Positions 1-9,793 of a stretch of DNA of 64,000 nucleotides are shown piece after piece. Each line of letters opens with the position of its first letter. Position 1 is the first letter of the stretch. A program made the translations under genes and the position numbers. Source of the stretch: 3107 sp001483205 (GTDB lineage Bacteria > Pseudomonadota > Alphaproteobacteria > Rhodobacterales > Rhodobacteraceae); contig OZ219809.1 of NCBI GenBank assembly GCA_964291375.2, positions 310,001-374,000 on the forward strand, given 5' to 3'. The notes beneath the pieces were generated by a model. That model was not told where the DNA came from. It saw only the letters and a list, made by a program, of their open reading frames with translations, and made no database searches.

Positions 1-1
1 C

Positions 2-1405
2 CGCGTCATCGCCGCCCTGTCGGACGGCACCCCGCTGGTGACGCGAAAGCGGCTGGGCGCGGGGCAGGTGGTGCTGTTTCACGTCACCGCCAATGCCGAA
101 TGGTCGTCGCTGCCCCTGTCCGGGCTGTTTGTCGGGATGCTGGAGCGGCTGGCGGTTTCCGGCCACAGCGCTGGTTTGGCAGAGGCAGAACTGACAGGCG
201 CGACCTGGATTGCCGAAACCGTTCTGGACGGGTTCGGCGCGCCGGGGGATGCCGGGGCGGTTGCCGGGGTTGACGGCGCGCGGCTGGCGGGCGGCACACC
301 GGCACGGGATATGCCGCCGGGGGTGTATTCCGCCGCCGGGCGGGACCGGGGGGTTGCGCTGAATATCATGGCGTCCGGGGCGCGGCTCGCCCCTGCCGAA
401 TGGCCCGCCACCCAACGGGTTGAGGGGCTGGAGGTCGCCCGTGAGACCAGACTGAAGGGCGCGCTGATGGCGGCGGCGCTGCTGTTGCTGATCCTTGATA
501 CGCTGGCCGCCCTGTGGGTTGCCGGGCGGCTGCGGGGCCTGCGGCGCGTGGCCGGGGCGACGGGGCGAACCGCCACGGGTGCAACCCTGCTGGCCGTGGC
601 GCTGATGGCGGGCGCGGCGGGGGACGGGCGTGCCCAAACGCCGGGCGGCAACGGCGACGATGGCGCGCTGGCGCTGACCCGCGATGTGGTGCTTGCCCAT
701 GTCATCACCGGGGATGCGGGTGTGGACCGGGTGGCGCGGGCGGGCCTGCGCGGCCTGACCGGCATTCTGAGCAACCGCACGGCGGTGGAACCGGCAGAGC
801 CTGTCGGCGTGAACCCGGAGCGCGACGATCTTTCGTTCTTTCCGCTGCTCTACTGGCCGGTGAGCGTTGCGCAGCCGGTGCCCTCTGACGCCGCCAATGC
901 GCGGCTCAACCGGTATCTGCGGGACGGCGGTATGATCCTGTTTGACACCCGCGATGCCGGGTTCGGCACGGGGCAAAGCGCCGAGGCACAGCACCTGCGG
1001 CGTCTTGTCCGGGGGCTGGACATTCCGCCGCTGGAACGTGTGCCCGCCGATCATGTCCTGACCCGCGCCTTTTATCTGCTTCAGGATTTTCCCGGTCGTC
1101 ATGCCGGGCGGCAGGTCTGGGTCGAGGCCGCGCCGCCGGACGCCGAACGGATCGAGGGGATGCCCTTTCGCAACCTCAATGACGGGGTGACGCCGGTGAT
1201 CATCGGCGGCAATGACTGGGCCGGGGCCTGGGCGACCGACCGCTATGACAACCCGATGTTCCCGGTGGGGCGCGGCTATGCGGGCGAAAGGCAGCGCGAA
1301 ATCGCCTATCGCTTTGGTATCAATCTGGTCATGCACGTCCTGACCGGCAACTATAAGTCCGATCAGGTCCATGTGCCTGCGTTGCTCGACAGGTTGGGCC
1401 AATGA
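2..1405 (+). CDS. DUF4159-type membrane protein, 5' end outside the window
   Basis: The reading frame is open from the first complete codon, so the gene begins upstream. The visible part (467 residues) starts inside the region that in this family follows an N-terminal BatA-like membrane segment. A hydrophobic stretch lies at about residues 150-200 of the visible part (ALLLLILDTLAALWVAG, then LLAVALMAGAAG). The C-terminal half (from about LALTRDVVLAHVITGD) matches my memory of DUF4159, a periplasmic domain of unknown function found beside MoxR-type ATPases and BatA/von Willebrand proteins. The stop overlaps the next start by four bases (ATGA), so the two are translationally coupled. Family assignment is from recall; the cellular role is unknown. 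Confidence 0.8.
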   Translation, partial: RVIAALSDGTPLVTRKRLGAGQVVLFHVTANAEWSSLPLSGLFVGMLERLAVSGHSAGLAEAELTGATWIAETVLDGFGAPGDAGAVAGVDGARLAGGTPARDMPPGVYSAAGRDRGVALNIMASGARLAPAEWPATQRVEGLEVARETRLKGALMAAALLLLILDTLAALWVAGRLRGLRRVAGATGRTATGATLLAVALMAGAAGDGRAQTPGGNGDDGALALTRDVVLAHVITGDAGVDRVARAGLRGLTGILSNRTAVEPAEPVGVNPERDDLSFFPLLYWPVSVAQPVPSDAANARLNRYLRDGGMILFDTRDAGFGTGQSAEAQHLRRLVRGLDIPPLERVPADHVLTRAFYLLQDFPGRHAGRQVWVEAAPPDAERIEGMPFRNLNDGVTPVIIGGNDWAGAWATDRYDNPMFPVGRGYAGERQREIAYRFGINLVMHVLTGNYKSDQVHVPALLDRLGQ

Positions 1406-3498
1406 CGATGATCAGCCGGATTTTGTTTGACCCGCTGCTGCCCTGGCCGCTGATTGTCCTGTTGGCGGCAGGGATCGCGCCGGTTCTGATGCTGGCCCTG
1501 TGGCGGGGGCTGAGCGGCTGGGCCCTGCGCGGGCTGGCGGCGGGCGCGGTTCTGGTGATCCTGGCCAACCCGTCCTTGCAGCAAGAGGACCGCACACGCC
1601 TGAACGACATCGTTTTGTTGCTGGTTGACCGGACGGCAAGCCAGGAAACCGGGGATCGCCCGGCGCAAATCGCCGGGGCAGTGGCCCATATGCGCCGCGC
1701 CGTCGCCGGGCGTCAGGATACAGAGTTGCGCGAGGTCACTCTGGGCGACAGCACGGATGATCGCGGAACGCTTTTGCTGGGCGAGATGGCAGAGGCGCTT
1801 GCAGGCATTCCCGCCAATCGCCTTGCCGGTGTCGTGCTGGTGACGGACGGGCGGGTGCATGATGCGGACCGCCCGCCGTCGCCGCCCGCCGCCCCGGTGC
1901 ATGTGCTGCTGACCGGGCGCGCCGATGACCGGGACCGACGGCTGAGCATCCTGAGCGCGCCGCCCTTCGCCATACTCGATGAGCCGGTCACCCTGACGGT
2001 GCGGATTGATGATCTGGGGGCGGTGCCTGCGCCGGGCGGCGGTGTTGCCCCGCTTGATGTTTCGGTGGACGGGGGCGCGCCGCTGGCGTTTCAGGTTCCG
2101 CTCGGGCAGCCCATGAGCCTGCGGTTGGCCCTGCCCCATGGCGGGATGAACACGCTGCAATTCTCGACCCCCGCCGTGCCGGGCGAACTGACCGCCCGCA
2201 ACAACAGCGCCGTGGTGCGCATCAACGGTGTGCGCGACAGGCTGCGGGTTCTGCTGGTGTCGGGTGAACCCCATCCCGGCGGGCGCACCTGGCGCAACCT
2301 GCTGAAATCCGACAGCTCTGTTGATCTGGTCCATTTCACCATCCTGCGCCCGCCCGAAAAGCATGACGGGGTGCCGGTCAATGAGCTGTCCCTGATTGTC
2401 TTTCCCACCCGCGAGTTGTTCCTGGAAAAGATCGAGGAATTTGATCTGATTATCTTTGATCGCTACAAGCGGCGCGGCATTCTGCCGGGGTCGTATCTGA
2501 GCAATGTGCGGGATTATGTAAAGCGGGGCGGGGCGGTGCTGTTCGCCGCCGGGCCTGATTTTGCCTCTGCCGACAGCCTGTATCACTCTGACCTGGCAGA
2601 GGTGATTCCTTCCGGCCCCACCGCGCGGCTGATCGAAAAGGGCTTTGTGCCCGAAATATCCGACCTGGGCGCGCGTCATCCGGTCACGGCGGATTTGCGG
2701 GATCACGCGCTGCCTGATGATGGTGCGCCGGAGGGCGGCACCGGTCCGGGCTGGGGCCGCTGGATGCGGCAGGTCGAGCTGGCCCCCGGCGGGCGCGGCC
2801 AGATTGTGATGACCGGGGCGGATGCCGGGCCGCTGCTGGTTCTGGACCGGGTGGAAGAGGGGCGCGTTGCCCTGCTCGGCTCGGATCACAGTTGGTTGTG
2901 GTCGCGCGGGTTCGAGGGCGGCGGCCCGCAGGCGGAGCTTCTGCGGCGTTTAGCACACTGGATGATGAAAGAGCCGGACCTGGAGGAAGAATCGCTGCGG
3001 GCAGAGGCAGAGGGCGGGCGCATAACCATCATCCGCCGGACCCTGGCCGAAACCGCCGCCGATGTGACGGTGACCGCGCCGGATGGCTCAACCCGGACCC
3101 TTGCGCTGACCGAAGTCTCGCCCGGTCGGTTTGAGGCCACCCATGAGGGCGGAGAGACCGGCCTGTATCGCCTGAGTGACGGCACGCTGGAGGCGGTGGT
3201 GGCACTGGGGGCGTCGTCGCCGCGCGAGTTTGTCGATACGATTGCTGATGCGGCGGCGCTCGCCCCGGTGGTGGTGCCGTCGAACGGTGGCGTGCTGCGG
3301 CTGGAGGACGGGTTGCCTGCGCTGCGCGATGTGCGTGCGGGGCGTCCGGCGGCGGGGCGGGGCTGGATCGGCCTGACCCCGCGCGGGGCCTATGTGACCG
3401 GGGATGTGACCATCCGCCCCGCGCTTCCGGTGTGGGCTTTTCTGGTGCTGCTGACCGCGATGCTGCTCTGGGGGTGGTTGCGTGAGGGGCGGCGCTGA
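1402..3498 (+). CDS. Large membrane-anchored protein with amidotransferase-like periplasmic region
   Basis: This 698-residue protein starts on the ATG that overlaps the previous stop. It has two N-terminal membrane segments (about residues 13-35 and 39-57), a long soluble middle, and a C-terminal membrane segment close to the end (VWAFLVLLTAMLLWGWL). The middle contains LLLVDRTASQ and VVLVTDGRVHD, reminiscent of a von Willebrand A fold, followed by a Rossmann-like stretch near residues 340-400 (LIIFDRY...GGAVLFAAGPDF) like the class I amidotransferase-like domain seen in this family. No catalytic Cys-His-Glu set is evident, so enzyme activity is unlikely. It belongs with the upstream DUF4159 gene; together they resemble the membrane arm of MoxR/Bat clusters. 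Function unknown. Confidence 0.8.
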   Translation: MTMISRILFDPLLPWPLIVLLAAGIAPVLMLALWRGLSGWALRGLAAGAVLVILANPSLQQEDRTRLNDIVLLLVDRTASQETGDRPAQIAGAVAHMRRAVAGRQDTELREVTLGDSTDDRGTLLLGEMAEALAGIPANRLAGVVLVTDGRVHDADRPPSPPAAPVHVLLTGRADDRDRRLSILSAPPFAILDEPVTLTVRIDDLGAVPAPGGGVAPLDVSVDGGAPLAFQVPLGQPMSLRLALPHGGMNTLQFSTPAVPGELTARNNSAVVRINGVRDRLRVLLVSGEPHPGGRTWRNLLKSDSSVDLVHFTILRPPEKHDGVPVNELSLIVFPTRELFLEKIEEFDLIIFDRYKRRGILPGSYLSNVRDYVKRGGAVLFAAGPDFASADSLYHSDLAEVIPSGPTARLIEKGFVPEISDLGARHPVTADLRDHALPDDGAPEGGTGPGWGRWMRQVELAPGGRGQIVMTGADAGPLLVLDRVEEGRVALLGSDHSWLWSRGFEGGGPQAELLRRLAHWMMKEPDLEEESLRAEAEGGRITIIRRTLAETAADVTVTAPDGSTRTLALTEVSPGRFEATHEGGETGLYRLSDGTLEAVVALGASSPREFVDTIADAAALAPVVVPSNGGVLRLEDGLPALRDVRAGRPAAGRGWIGLTPRGAYVTGDVTIRPALPVWAFLVLLTAMLLWGWLREGRR

Positions 3499-3510
3499 GG
3501 CGGTGGCGGG

Positions 3511-3546
3511 CGGCTGCCCGGCTCGGTCAATATACAGAGGTCTTTG
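3511..3546. repeat. Partial copy of interspersed intergenic repeat
   Basis: Read on the minus strand this gap contains AAGACCTCTGTATATTGACC followed by GAGCCGGGCAGCC. The same words occur at 22189, 47945 and 57720, where they form one end of a longer element. It lies between the convergent ends of the upstream membrane protein and cobT. Confidence 0.6.
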
Positions 3547-3585
3547 ACAGCATCAGGGCCAGGGCATAAAGCCAAAATTCAGCCA

Positions 3586-5457
3586 TCAGGCAATCACACG
3601 GGCGCGCGCTTTCGGGTCACTGTCAAAAAGCGCGGCCAGTTGTTCCGTCATCGCCCCCGCAAGCTGTTCCGCATCCGTAATCGTCACCGCCCGATCATAA
3701 TAGCGGGTCACGTCATGGCCGATTCCGATGGCCAGCAACTCAACCTGTCCCCGCATCCCGACCATCGCAATCACATCCCGCAGGTGCTTTTCCAGATAGT
3801 TCGCGGGATTGACCGAGAGGGTCGAATCATCCACCGGCGCGCCGTCGGAAATCACCATCAGTATCTTGCGCGCTTCAGGTCGGGCGATCATCCGGCGCTG
3901 CGCCCATTCCAGCGCCTCGCCGTCGATATTTTCCTTCAGCAGCCCTTCTTTCATCATCAGGCCCAGATTGGGGCGCACCCGCCGCCACGGTGCATCAGCG
4001 GACTTATAGATGATATGGCGCAGGTCATTCAGCCGCCCCGGTTGCTGCGCACGGCCTTCGCCAAGCCATGTCTCGCGGGATTGCCCGCCCTTCCAGGCCC
4101 GGGTGGTAAAGCCCAGAATCTCCACCTTCACCTGACAGCGCTCCAGCGTCCGGGCCAGCACATCGGCACAGACCGCGGCAATCGAGATCGGCCGCCCGCG
4201 CATAGAGCCGGAATTGTCCAGCAGCAACGTCACCACCGTATCCCTGAAATCGGTATCGCGCTCCATCTTAAAGCTGAGCGGCGTCGTCGGGTTTGCCACC
4301 ACACGGGCAAGCCGCCCGGCATCAAGGGTGCCTTCCTCCAGATCAAATTCCCAGCTTCGGTTCTGCCGGGCCTGAAGGCGGCGCTGCAACTTGTTCGCCA
4401 ACCGGCTGACCGCGCCTTTCAGCGGCTCAAGCTGTTGGTCGAGATAGGCGCGCAGGCGCTCAAGTTCGGCCAGTTCAGCCAGATCCTCGGCCCTGATTTC
4501 CTCGTCAAACCGGGCGGTGTAAACGGCATAGTTCGGGTCGGCCTCTGAGGCAGGCGCGGGCGGGGGCAGGTCAAGCGGCGCATCGCCCTCGGGCAGTTCG
4601 GCGGCCTCTTCCGGTTCTGCCGCCATCTCATCGGGCGAGACCCTGGCCTGGCCTGTGTCCTGCTGTTCGTCCTGCTGTTGCTCGGGCGTTGCTTCGGCAT
4701 CCTCGCCGCTGTCGTCCTCGCCGGTGCTGTCGGGGCTGTCCTCTTCTTCCTCGGTCGCCTCGTCGCCCGCCTCTTCGTCTTCCTGGTCCGGGTCGTCGCC
4801 CAACTGATCCCCATAGCCCAGACTTTCGATCACCCGCCGGGCGAAACGGGCAAAGGCGGCCTGATCCTCCAGCACCCCGGAAACTTCCCCCATCACCCCA
4901 CCGGCGCGGGCCTCGATGAAATCGCGCCACAGCCCGGCGACATTGGCGGCGGCAGGCGGCAGGTCACAGCCGGTCGCCACCTGACGCAGAAGGTATCCGG
5001 CGGCGTCGGCAAGCGGGGCCTGGTTGCGGTCGGTCATCCGGTCAAACCCGCGCCGGATGGCGTCATGCTCGAGCTTCACGCTGATATTCGACAGCGCACC
5101 GGGCATGTCGCGCGCGCCCGTGGCCTCGCAACGGGCCTGCTCCAGCGCCTCATAGAGGTCGCGGGCAACCCCGCCCGGCGGCATATACCTGTCATGGGTC
5201 GCCGCGTCGTGATGCCGCCGCCGCATGGCCAGCGCGTCCGCGGTGCCACGGGCCAGCAGAATTTCATCGCGGGTCATGCGCCGGGTGACCTGCGGCAGGC
5301 GCATCCCGTCCGCCGTCATCCCCGGCTGATCGACCGAAAAGACCACACCGAGGTCCGGATCGTCGGCAAGGGTTTTCGTCGCCTCTGCCAGCGCCTTCTT
5401 GAACGGATCGGCGGGGTTGTCGGGGGATTTGGTCATCATGGGTCGATGGGTCGTCAC
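3586..5457 (-). CDS. cobT: Cobaltochelatase subunit CobT
   Basis: CobT is the large von Willebrand-type partner of the AAA+ protein CobS in the aerobic, ATP-dependent insertion of cobalt into hydrogenobyrinic acid a,c-diamide during B12 synthesis. The 623-residue product has an N-terminal helical region, a very acidic Glu/Asp/Gln-rich linker at roughly residues 217-330, and a C-terminal VWA domain with the MIDAS motif DNSGSM near residues 414-419 and a later ISDG segment. The GTG start at 5457 follows AGGG; ATG codons at 5439 and 5436 are alternatives and would give the more usual N-terminus MTKSPDNPAD. It lies directly downstream of cobS. The catalytic subunit CobN is not in the window. Confidence 0.93.
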   Translation of the reverse strand: MTTHRPMMTKSPDNPADPFKKALAEATKTLADDPDLGVVFSVDQPGMTADGMRLPQVTRRMTRDEILLARGTADALAMRRRHHDAATHDRYMPPGGVARDLYEALEQARCEATGARDMPGALSNISVKLEHDAIRRGFDRMTDRNQAPLADAAGYLLRQVATGCDLPPAAANVAGLWRDFIEARAGGVMGEVSGVLEDQAAFARFARRVIESLGYGDQLGDDPDQEDEEAGDEATEEEEDSPDSTGEDDSGEDAEATPEQQQDEQQDTGQARVSPDEMAAEPEEAAELPEGDAPLDLPPPAPASEADPNYAVYTARFDEEIRAEDLAELAELERLRAYLDQQLEPLKGAVSRLANKLQRRLQARQNRSWEFDLEEGTLDAGRLARVVANPTTPLSFKMERDTDFRDTVVTLLLDNSGSMRGRPISIAAVCADVLARTLERCQVKVEILGFTTRAWKGGQSRETWLGEGRAQQPGRLNDLRHIIYKSADAPWRRVRPNLGLMMKEGLLKENIDGEALEWAQRRMIARPEARKILMVISDGAPVDDSTLSVNPANYLEKHLRDVIAMVGMRGQVELLAIGIGHDVTRYYDRAVTITDAEQLAGAMTEQLAALFDSDPKARARVIA

Positions 5458-5469
5458 ATACGGTTTGCC

Positions 5470-6456
5470 CTATCCCGCCGCCGCGCCCACGGCACTTTCC
5501 GGCAGGTCTTCGTCAAAGCAGCGCTGATAAAACTCCGCCACCGTCCGGCGTTCCAGCTCATCGCACTTGTTGAGAAAGCTCAGGCGAAAGGCATAGCCGA
5601 CAGAGCGAAAGATATGGGTGTTCTCGGCCCAGTTGATCACCGTGCGGGGACTCATCACCGTGCTGATGTCGCCGTTCATAAACGCGGTGCGGGTCAGATC
5701 GGCAACCGTCACCATCCGGCTGATGGTCAGGCGGCCCTTTTCATTGTTGAACAGCGGGTTCTTGGCCAGCACGATATTGGTTTCGGCGTCGTGGCTAAGG
5801 TAGTTCAGCGTCGCGACTAAGGACCAACGGTCCATCTGCGCCTGGTTTATCTGCTGCACCCCGTGATAGAGGCCGGTGGTATCGCCAAGGCCGACGGTGT
5901 TGGCGGTCGAGAACAGGCGAAATGACGGGTGCGGCGTGATGATCTCGTTCTGATCCAGAAGCGTCAGCTTGCCGTCATGTTCCAGCACCCGCTGGATGAC
6001 GAACATCACATCCGGGCGGCCCGCGTCATATTCATCAAACACGATTGCCACCGCGTTACGCAGCGCCCAGGGCAGGATGCCTTCGTGAAACTCTGTCACC
6101 TGCTTGCCGTCGCGCAGCTTGATCGCGTCCTTGCCGATCAGGTCGATCCGGCTGATATGGCTGTCGAGGTTCACCCGGACCACGGCCCAGTTCAGCCTTG
6201 CGGCGACCTGCTCGATATGCGTCGATTTGCCGGTGCCGTGATAGCCCTGGATCATCAGCCGGCGGTTATGGGCGAAACCGGCAAGAATCGCCAGCGTCGT
6301 GTCGGGGTCAAACTTGTAGGTGGTATCCAGTTCCGGCACGCGGTCGGTGCGCTCGGCAAAGCCCTTGACCACCATGTTGGTGTCGATTCCGAACGTATCC
6401 CGAACCGAGATTTCCTCGGTCGGTCTGAGTGTCATATCCATAGTGCCGTCCGCCAT
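5470..6456 (-). CDS. cobS: Cobaltochelatase subunit CobS (AAA+ ATPase)
   Basis: CobS is the MoxR-like AAA+ ATPase that forms a ring with CobT and drives cobalt insertion by CobN. The start at 6456 gives MADGTMDMTL and 328 residues, close to the usual length of about 330; a longer frame to 6528 lacks family similarity. Walker A is GYHGTGKST at residues 71-79, and Walker B is in AIVFDEYDAG. The C-terminus ends shortly after RRTVAEFYQRCFDED, as in other CobS proteins. cobS is first in the pair, with cobT starting about a dozen bases after its stop. It diverges from pntA across a gap of 276 bases in which I see no further gene. Confidence 0.95.
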   Translation of the reverse strand: MADGTMDMTLRPTEEISVRDTFGIDTNMVVKGFAERTDRVPELDTTYKFDPDTTLAILAGFAHNRRLMIQGYHGTGKSTHIEQVAARLNWAVVRVNLDSHISRIDLIGKDAIKLRDGKQVTEFHEGILPWALRNAVAIVFDEYDAGRPDVMFVIQRVLEHDGKLTLLDQNEIITPHPSFRLFSTANTVGLGDTTGLYHGVQQINQAQMDRWSLVATLNYLSHDAETNIVLAKNPLFNNEKGRLTISRMVTVADLTRTAFMNGDISTVMSPRTVINWAENTHIFRSVGYAFRLSFLNKCDELERRTVAEFYQRCFDEDLPESAVGAAAG

Positions 6457-6732
6457 GATCTTTTCCGCTTGCGATACGCCTGTTGCCCCGTGGTGGTGCA
6501 ATATTCTTGGGCGGGGCGCAAGGGACAAGCGCCATGTGCGCAGGCGGGCCGGGCAGGGCGGTGCGCAACATTGACAATAGTGTGATGCCGGGATGTGTCA
6601 TGTCGTTGCGCAAACCGTTCCGGCGCTATATGAACGCCCCGGCGCGCGCTTGTGCATATGCGGGTGCCGTGCCTGCAAATGCCCCGCCCGGACCGGGACG
6701 GCGGCCCTGACCAGACGACGACAACATAAGGG

Positions 6733-8316
6733 ATGACGGACGTGAAAATCGGCGCGCCGAAGGAAGTTCTGACCGGGGAGGGCAGGGTGGCGATGACCCC
6801 GGAATCGGCCCTGCACCTGCAAAAGCTGGGGCATGAGTGCCTGATCGAGACCGGCGCGGGCGCGGGCGCGGGCTTTCCCGACAGTGCCTATGAGCAGGCG
6901 GGCGTCGGGATCGTCAAGACCGGGGCCGCCCTGTTCCGGGCCGCCGACATCGTGACCAAGGTGCGACTCCCGACCGAAACAGAGTTAAAGCGGCTGAGCA
7001 GGGGGCAGACGCTGATCTGCTTTTTCAATCCCGCCGGGAATGAGACCGGCCTCGAGCTGGCAAAATCCAGAGGCGCAACCGTCATCGCTATGGACATGGT
7101 GCCGCGCATCAGCCGGGCGCAAAAGATGGACGCGCTGAGCTCAATGGCCAATATCGCCGGGTATCGGGCGGTGATCGAGGCCGGAAACAATTTCGGCCGC
7201 TTCTTCACCGGGCAGGTGACCGCCGCCGGAAAAATCCCCCCGGCCAGGGTTCTGGTCGTCGGCGCGGGCGTTGCCGGGCTGGCATCTATCGGCGCGTCGG
7301 TCTCTCTGGGGGCGATCACCCATGCCTTTGACGTGCGCCCGGAAGTGGCCGAACAGGTCGAATCCATGGGGGCGACATTCGTGCGGCTGGATTTCGAGGA
7401 CACAGAGCAGGACGGGGCCGCCACCGGCGGTTATGCCGCGCCCTCCAGCCCCGAATTTCGCGCCGCTCAACTGGCGAAGTTCCGCGAATTGGCCCCGAAA
7501 ACCGATGTGGTCATCACCACCGCGCTGATCCCCAACCGCGAAGCGCCGGAATTGTGGACCGAGGATATGGTCCGGTCGATGAAGCCCGGCTCGGTCATCG
7601 TTGATCTTGCCGCAGAGCGGGGGGGCAACTGCAAGCTGACGGTCGCGGATGAAAAGATCATCACCGATAACGGGGTGACGATCATCGGCTATACCAATTT
7701 TCCGGGCCTGATGGCGGCGCAGTCCTCGACCCTCTATGCCACCAACATTCGCCACATGATCGCTGATCTGACCCCTGACAAGGACGGGCGGATCAACCAT
7801 GACATGGAGGATGACGTGATCCGTGGCGCGACCGTGGCCTTCGGGGGAGAGATCACCTTTCCCCCGCCGCCGCCCAAGGTTCAGGCGATTGCAGCATGGT
7901 CGGGCAAGGAAGACAGGCGCGAACCGACCCCGGAAGAGCAAAAGGCACGGGAAGCGGCGGCGTTCAGGGCCGCAACCCTGCGTCAGGCGTCGCTTTTGGT
8001 GGCGGGCGGCGCGGTGATGTTTCTGCTGGGGCTGGTCGCACCCGCCAGCTTTATGCAGCATTTCATCGTCTTTGCGCTTGCCTGTTTCGTCGGCTTTCAG
8101 GTGATATGGAATGTCTCGCACAGCCTGCACACGCCGCTGATGGCGGTGACCAACGCGATCTCCGGCATCATTATTCTGGGGGCGCTGTTGCAGATCGGCT
8201 CTAGCAGCCCGCTGGTGGTTGCACTGGCCGCGCTCTCGATCCTGATCGCGACGATCAACATCGTCGGCGGGTTTCTGGTGACCCGCCGGATGCTCGCAAT
8301 GTTCCGCAAATCATAA
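6733..8316 (+). CDS. pntA: NAD(P) transhydrogenase subunit alpha
   Basis: PntA carries the NAD(H)-binding domain I and part of the membrane domain of the proton-translocating transhydrogenase, which uses the proton gradient to reduce NADP+ with NADH. The 527-residue product is full length, like the enteric alpha subunit, not split into PntAA and PntAB as in Rhodospirillum. It has an alanine-dehydrogenase-like N-terminal half, the dinucleotide fold GAGVAGLASIGAS at about residue 177, and four hydrophobic helices at about residues 425-527. The start MTDVKIGAPKE is preceded by AAGGG. It is the first gene of a plus-strand run with pntB, a UPF0262 gene and a phosphatase gene. Confidence 0.96.
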   Translation: MTDVKIGAPKEVLTGEGRVAMTPESALHLQKLGHECLIETGAGAGAGFPDSAYEQAGVGIVKTGAALFRAADIVTKVRLPTETELKRLSRGQTLICFFNPAGNETGLELAKSRGATVIAMDMVPRISRAQKMDALSSMANIAGYRAVIEAGNNFGRFFTGQVTAAGKIPPARVLVVGAGVAGLASIGASVSLGAITHAFDVRPEVAEQVESMGATFVRLDFEDTEQDGAATGGYAAPSSPEFRAAQLAKFRELAPKTDVVITTALIPNREAPELWTEDMVRSMKPGSVIVDLAAERGGNCKLTVADEKIITDNGVTIIGYTNFPGLMAAQSSTLYATNIRHMIADLTPDKDGRINHDMEDDVIRGATVAFGGEITFPPPPPKVQAIAAWSGKEDRREPTPEEQKAREAAAFRAATLRQASLLVAGGAVMFLLGLVAPASFMQHFIVFALACFVGFQVIWNVSHSLHTPLMAVTNAISGIIILGALLQIGSSSPLVVALAALSILIATINIVGGFLVTRRMLAMFRKS

Positions 8317-8336
8317 GCCGCGGGGGGAAACTCGAT

Positions 8337-9776
8337 ATGGGAATTGGACTGGTTTCCGCCGCGTCGATTGCGGCCAGTGTGCTCTTCATCCTCTCGCTTG
8401 GCGGGTTGTCGGGCCAGGAAAGCGCCAAGCGCGCGGTCTGGTATGGAATCGCGGGCATGGCGGTGGCGGTGCTGTTCACCGCCTTCGGGCCGGGGGTCGG
8501 CAGATACTGGCTGCTGGTTCCGATGGTCGCCATCGGCTCTTACGCGGGCTATGAGGTCGCCCGCCGGGTAGAGATGACGGAAATGCCGCAACTGGTGGCG
8601 GCGCTGCACAGTTTTGTCGGCCTTGCTGCGGTCTTTATCGGCTTCAATGCCGAGATTGAGCGCCTGCGGGTTGCTGCTGTCCGGGCGGCGGGCGGACCGA
8701 CAGAGGGCTTTTCCGGCTTTGCCGCTAAGGTGGCGCAGAAAACCCCGGCAGAGATCGCCTTTCTTCAGGGCGAGGTGTTTCTGGGCATTTTCATCGGGGC
8801 CGTCACCTTTACCGGCTCCGTCGTCGCCTTTGGCAAGCTGGCGGGCCGGATCGACGGCAAGCCGCGAAAACTGCCCGGCGGCCATGTGCTGAATGCGGCG
8901 GCGCTGGTGGCGTCGGTGGTGCTGGGGGGCTTGTATTTCGATGGTTCCGGCATCTGGACCCTGGTGCTGATGGCGGCGCTGGCCTTCTTTATCGGCTGGC
9001 ATCTGATCATGGGGATCGGCGGGGCCGACATGCCGGTGGTGGTCAGTATGCTGAACTCTTATTCCGGGTGGGCGGCGGCGGCCATCGGCTTTACCCTTGG
9101 CAATGATCTGCTGATTGTGACCGGGGCGCTGGTGGGGTCTTCGGGCGCGATCCTGTCCTATATCATGTGCCGGGCGATGAACCGGCATTTTGTCAGCGTC
9201 ATTCTGGGCGGGTTCGGCGGGGCCACCGGGCCGGGCGCAAAGATTGAGGGCGAACAGACCGCTATTGAGGCCGAGGGCGTTGCCGCCGCGCTGGAAGACG
9301 CCGACAGCATCATCATCGTGCCGGGATACGGCATGGCGGTGGCGCAGGCGCAACAGGCGGTTTCAGAACTGACGCGCAAGCTCAGGGCAAAGGGCAAGCG
9401 GGTGCGCTTTGCCATTCATCCGGTCGCCGGTCGCTTGCCGGGCCACATGAATGTTCTGCTGGCCGAGGCACGGGTGCCCTATGACATCGTGCTGGAAATG
9501 GACGAGATCAACGGGGATTTTCCCGATACCGATGTGGCGATTGTCATCGGCTCGAATGACATCGTGAACCCGGCGGCGCAGGAAGACCCCAACAGCCCGA
9601 TTGCCGGAATGCCGGTGCTCGAATGCTGGAAGGCGGCGCGGGTTTTCGTGTCCAAACGCGGGCAGGGGGCGGGATATTCAGGCATCGAAAACCCGCTGTT
9701 CTACAAGGAAAACACCCAGATGTATTATGGTGATGCGCGCGAGAGCCTCAACCGGCTGCTGGCGCTGATTGAGTGA
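8337..9776 (+). CDS. pntB: NAD(P) transhydrogenase subunit beta
   Basis: PntB supplies most of the membrane proton channel and the NADP(H)-binding domain III of transhydrogenase. The 479-residue product has about nine hydrophobic segments in residues 1-270, then a linker and a Rossmann-like domain with GYGMAVAQAQ near residue 330 and IGSNDIVNPAA near residue 404, both typical of NADP binding in this family. The ATG at 8337 follows a strong GGGGGGAAA ribosome site 20 bases after pntA, so the two subunits are co-transcribed. Confidence 0.96.
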   Translation: MGIGLVSAASIAASVLFILSLGGLSGQESAKRAVWYGIAGMAVAVLFTAFGPGVGRYWLLVPMVAIGSYAGYEVARRVEMTEMPQLVAALHSFVGLAAVFIGFNAEIERLRVAAVRAAGGPTEGFSGFAAKVAQKTPAEIAFLQGEVFLGIFIGAVTFTGSVVAFGKLAGRIDGKPRKLPGGHVLNAAALVASVVLGGLYFDGSGIWTLVLMAALAFFIGWHLIMGIGGADMPVVVSMLNSYSGWAAAAIGFTLGNDLLIVTGALVGSSGAILSYIMCRAMNRHFVSVILGGFGGATGPGAKIEGEQTAIEAEGVAAALEDADSIIIVPGYGMAVAQAQQAVSELTRKLRAKGKRVRFAIHPVAGRLPGHMNVLLAEARVPYDIVLEMDEINGDFPDTDVAIVIGSNDIVNPAAQEDPNSPIAGMPVLECWKAARVFVSKRGQGAGYSGIENPLFYKENTQMYYGDARESLNRLLALIE

Positions 9777-9793
9777 CGGGGGCACCCGGCACC

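Noticed and set aside
3544..4548. Open frame of 334 codons on the plus strand opposite cobT
   Set aside because: It is the antisense shadow of a clear cobT gene, with His/Arg/Pro-rich composition and no family similarity.
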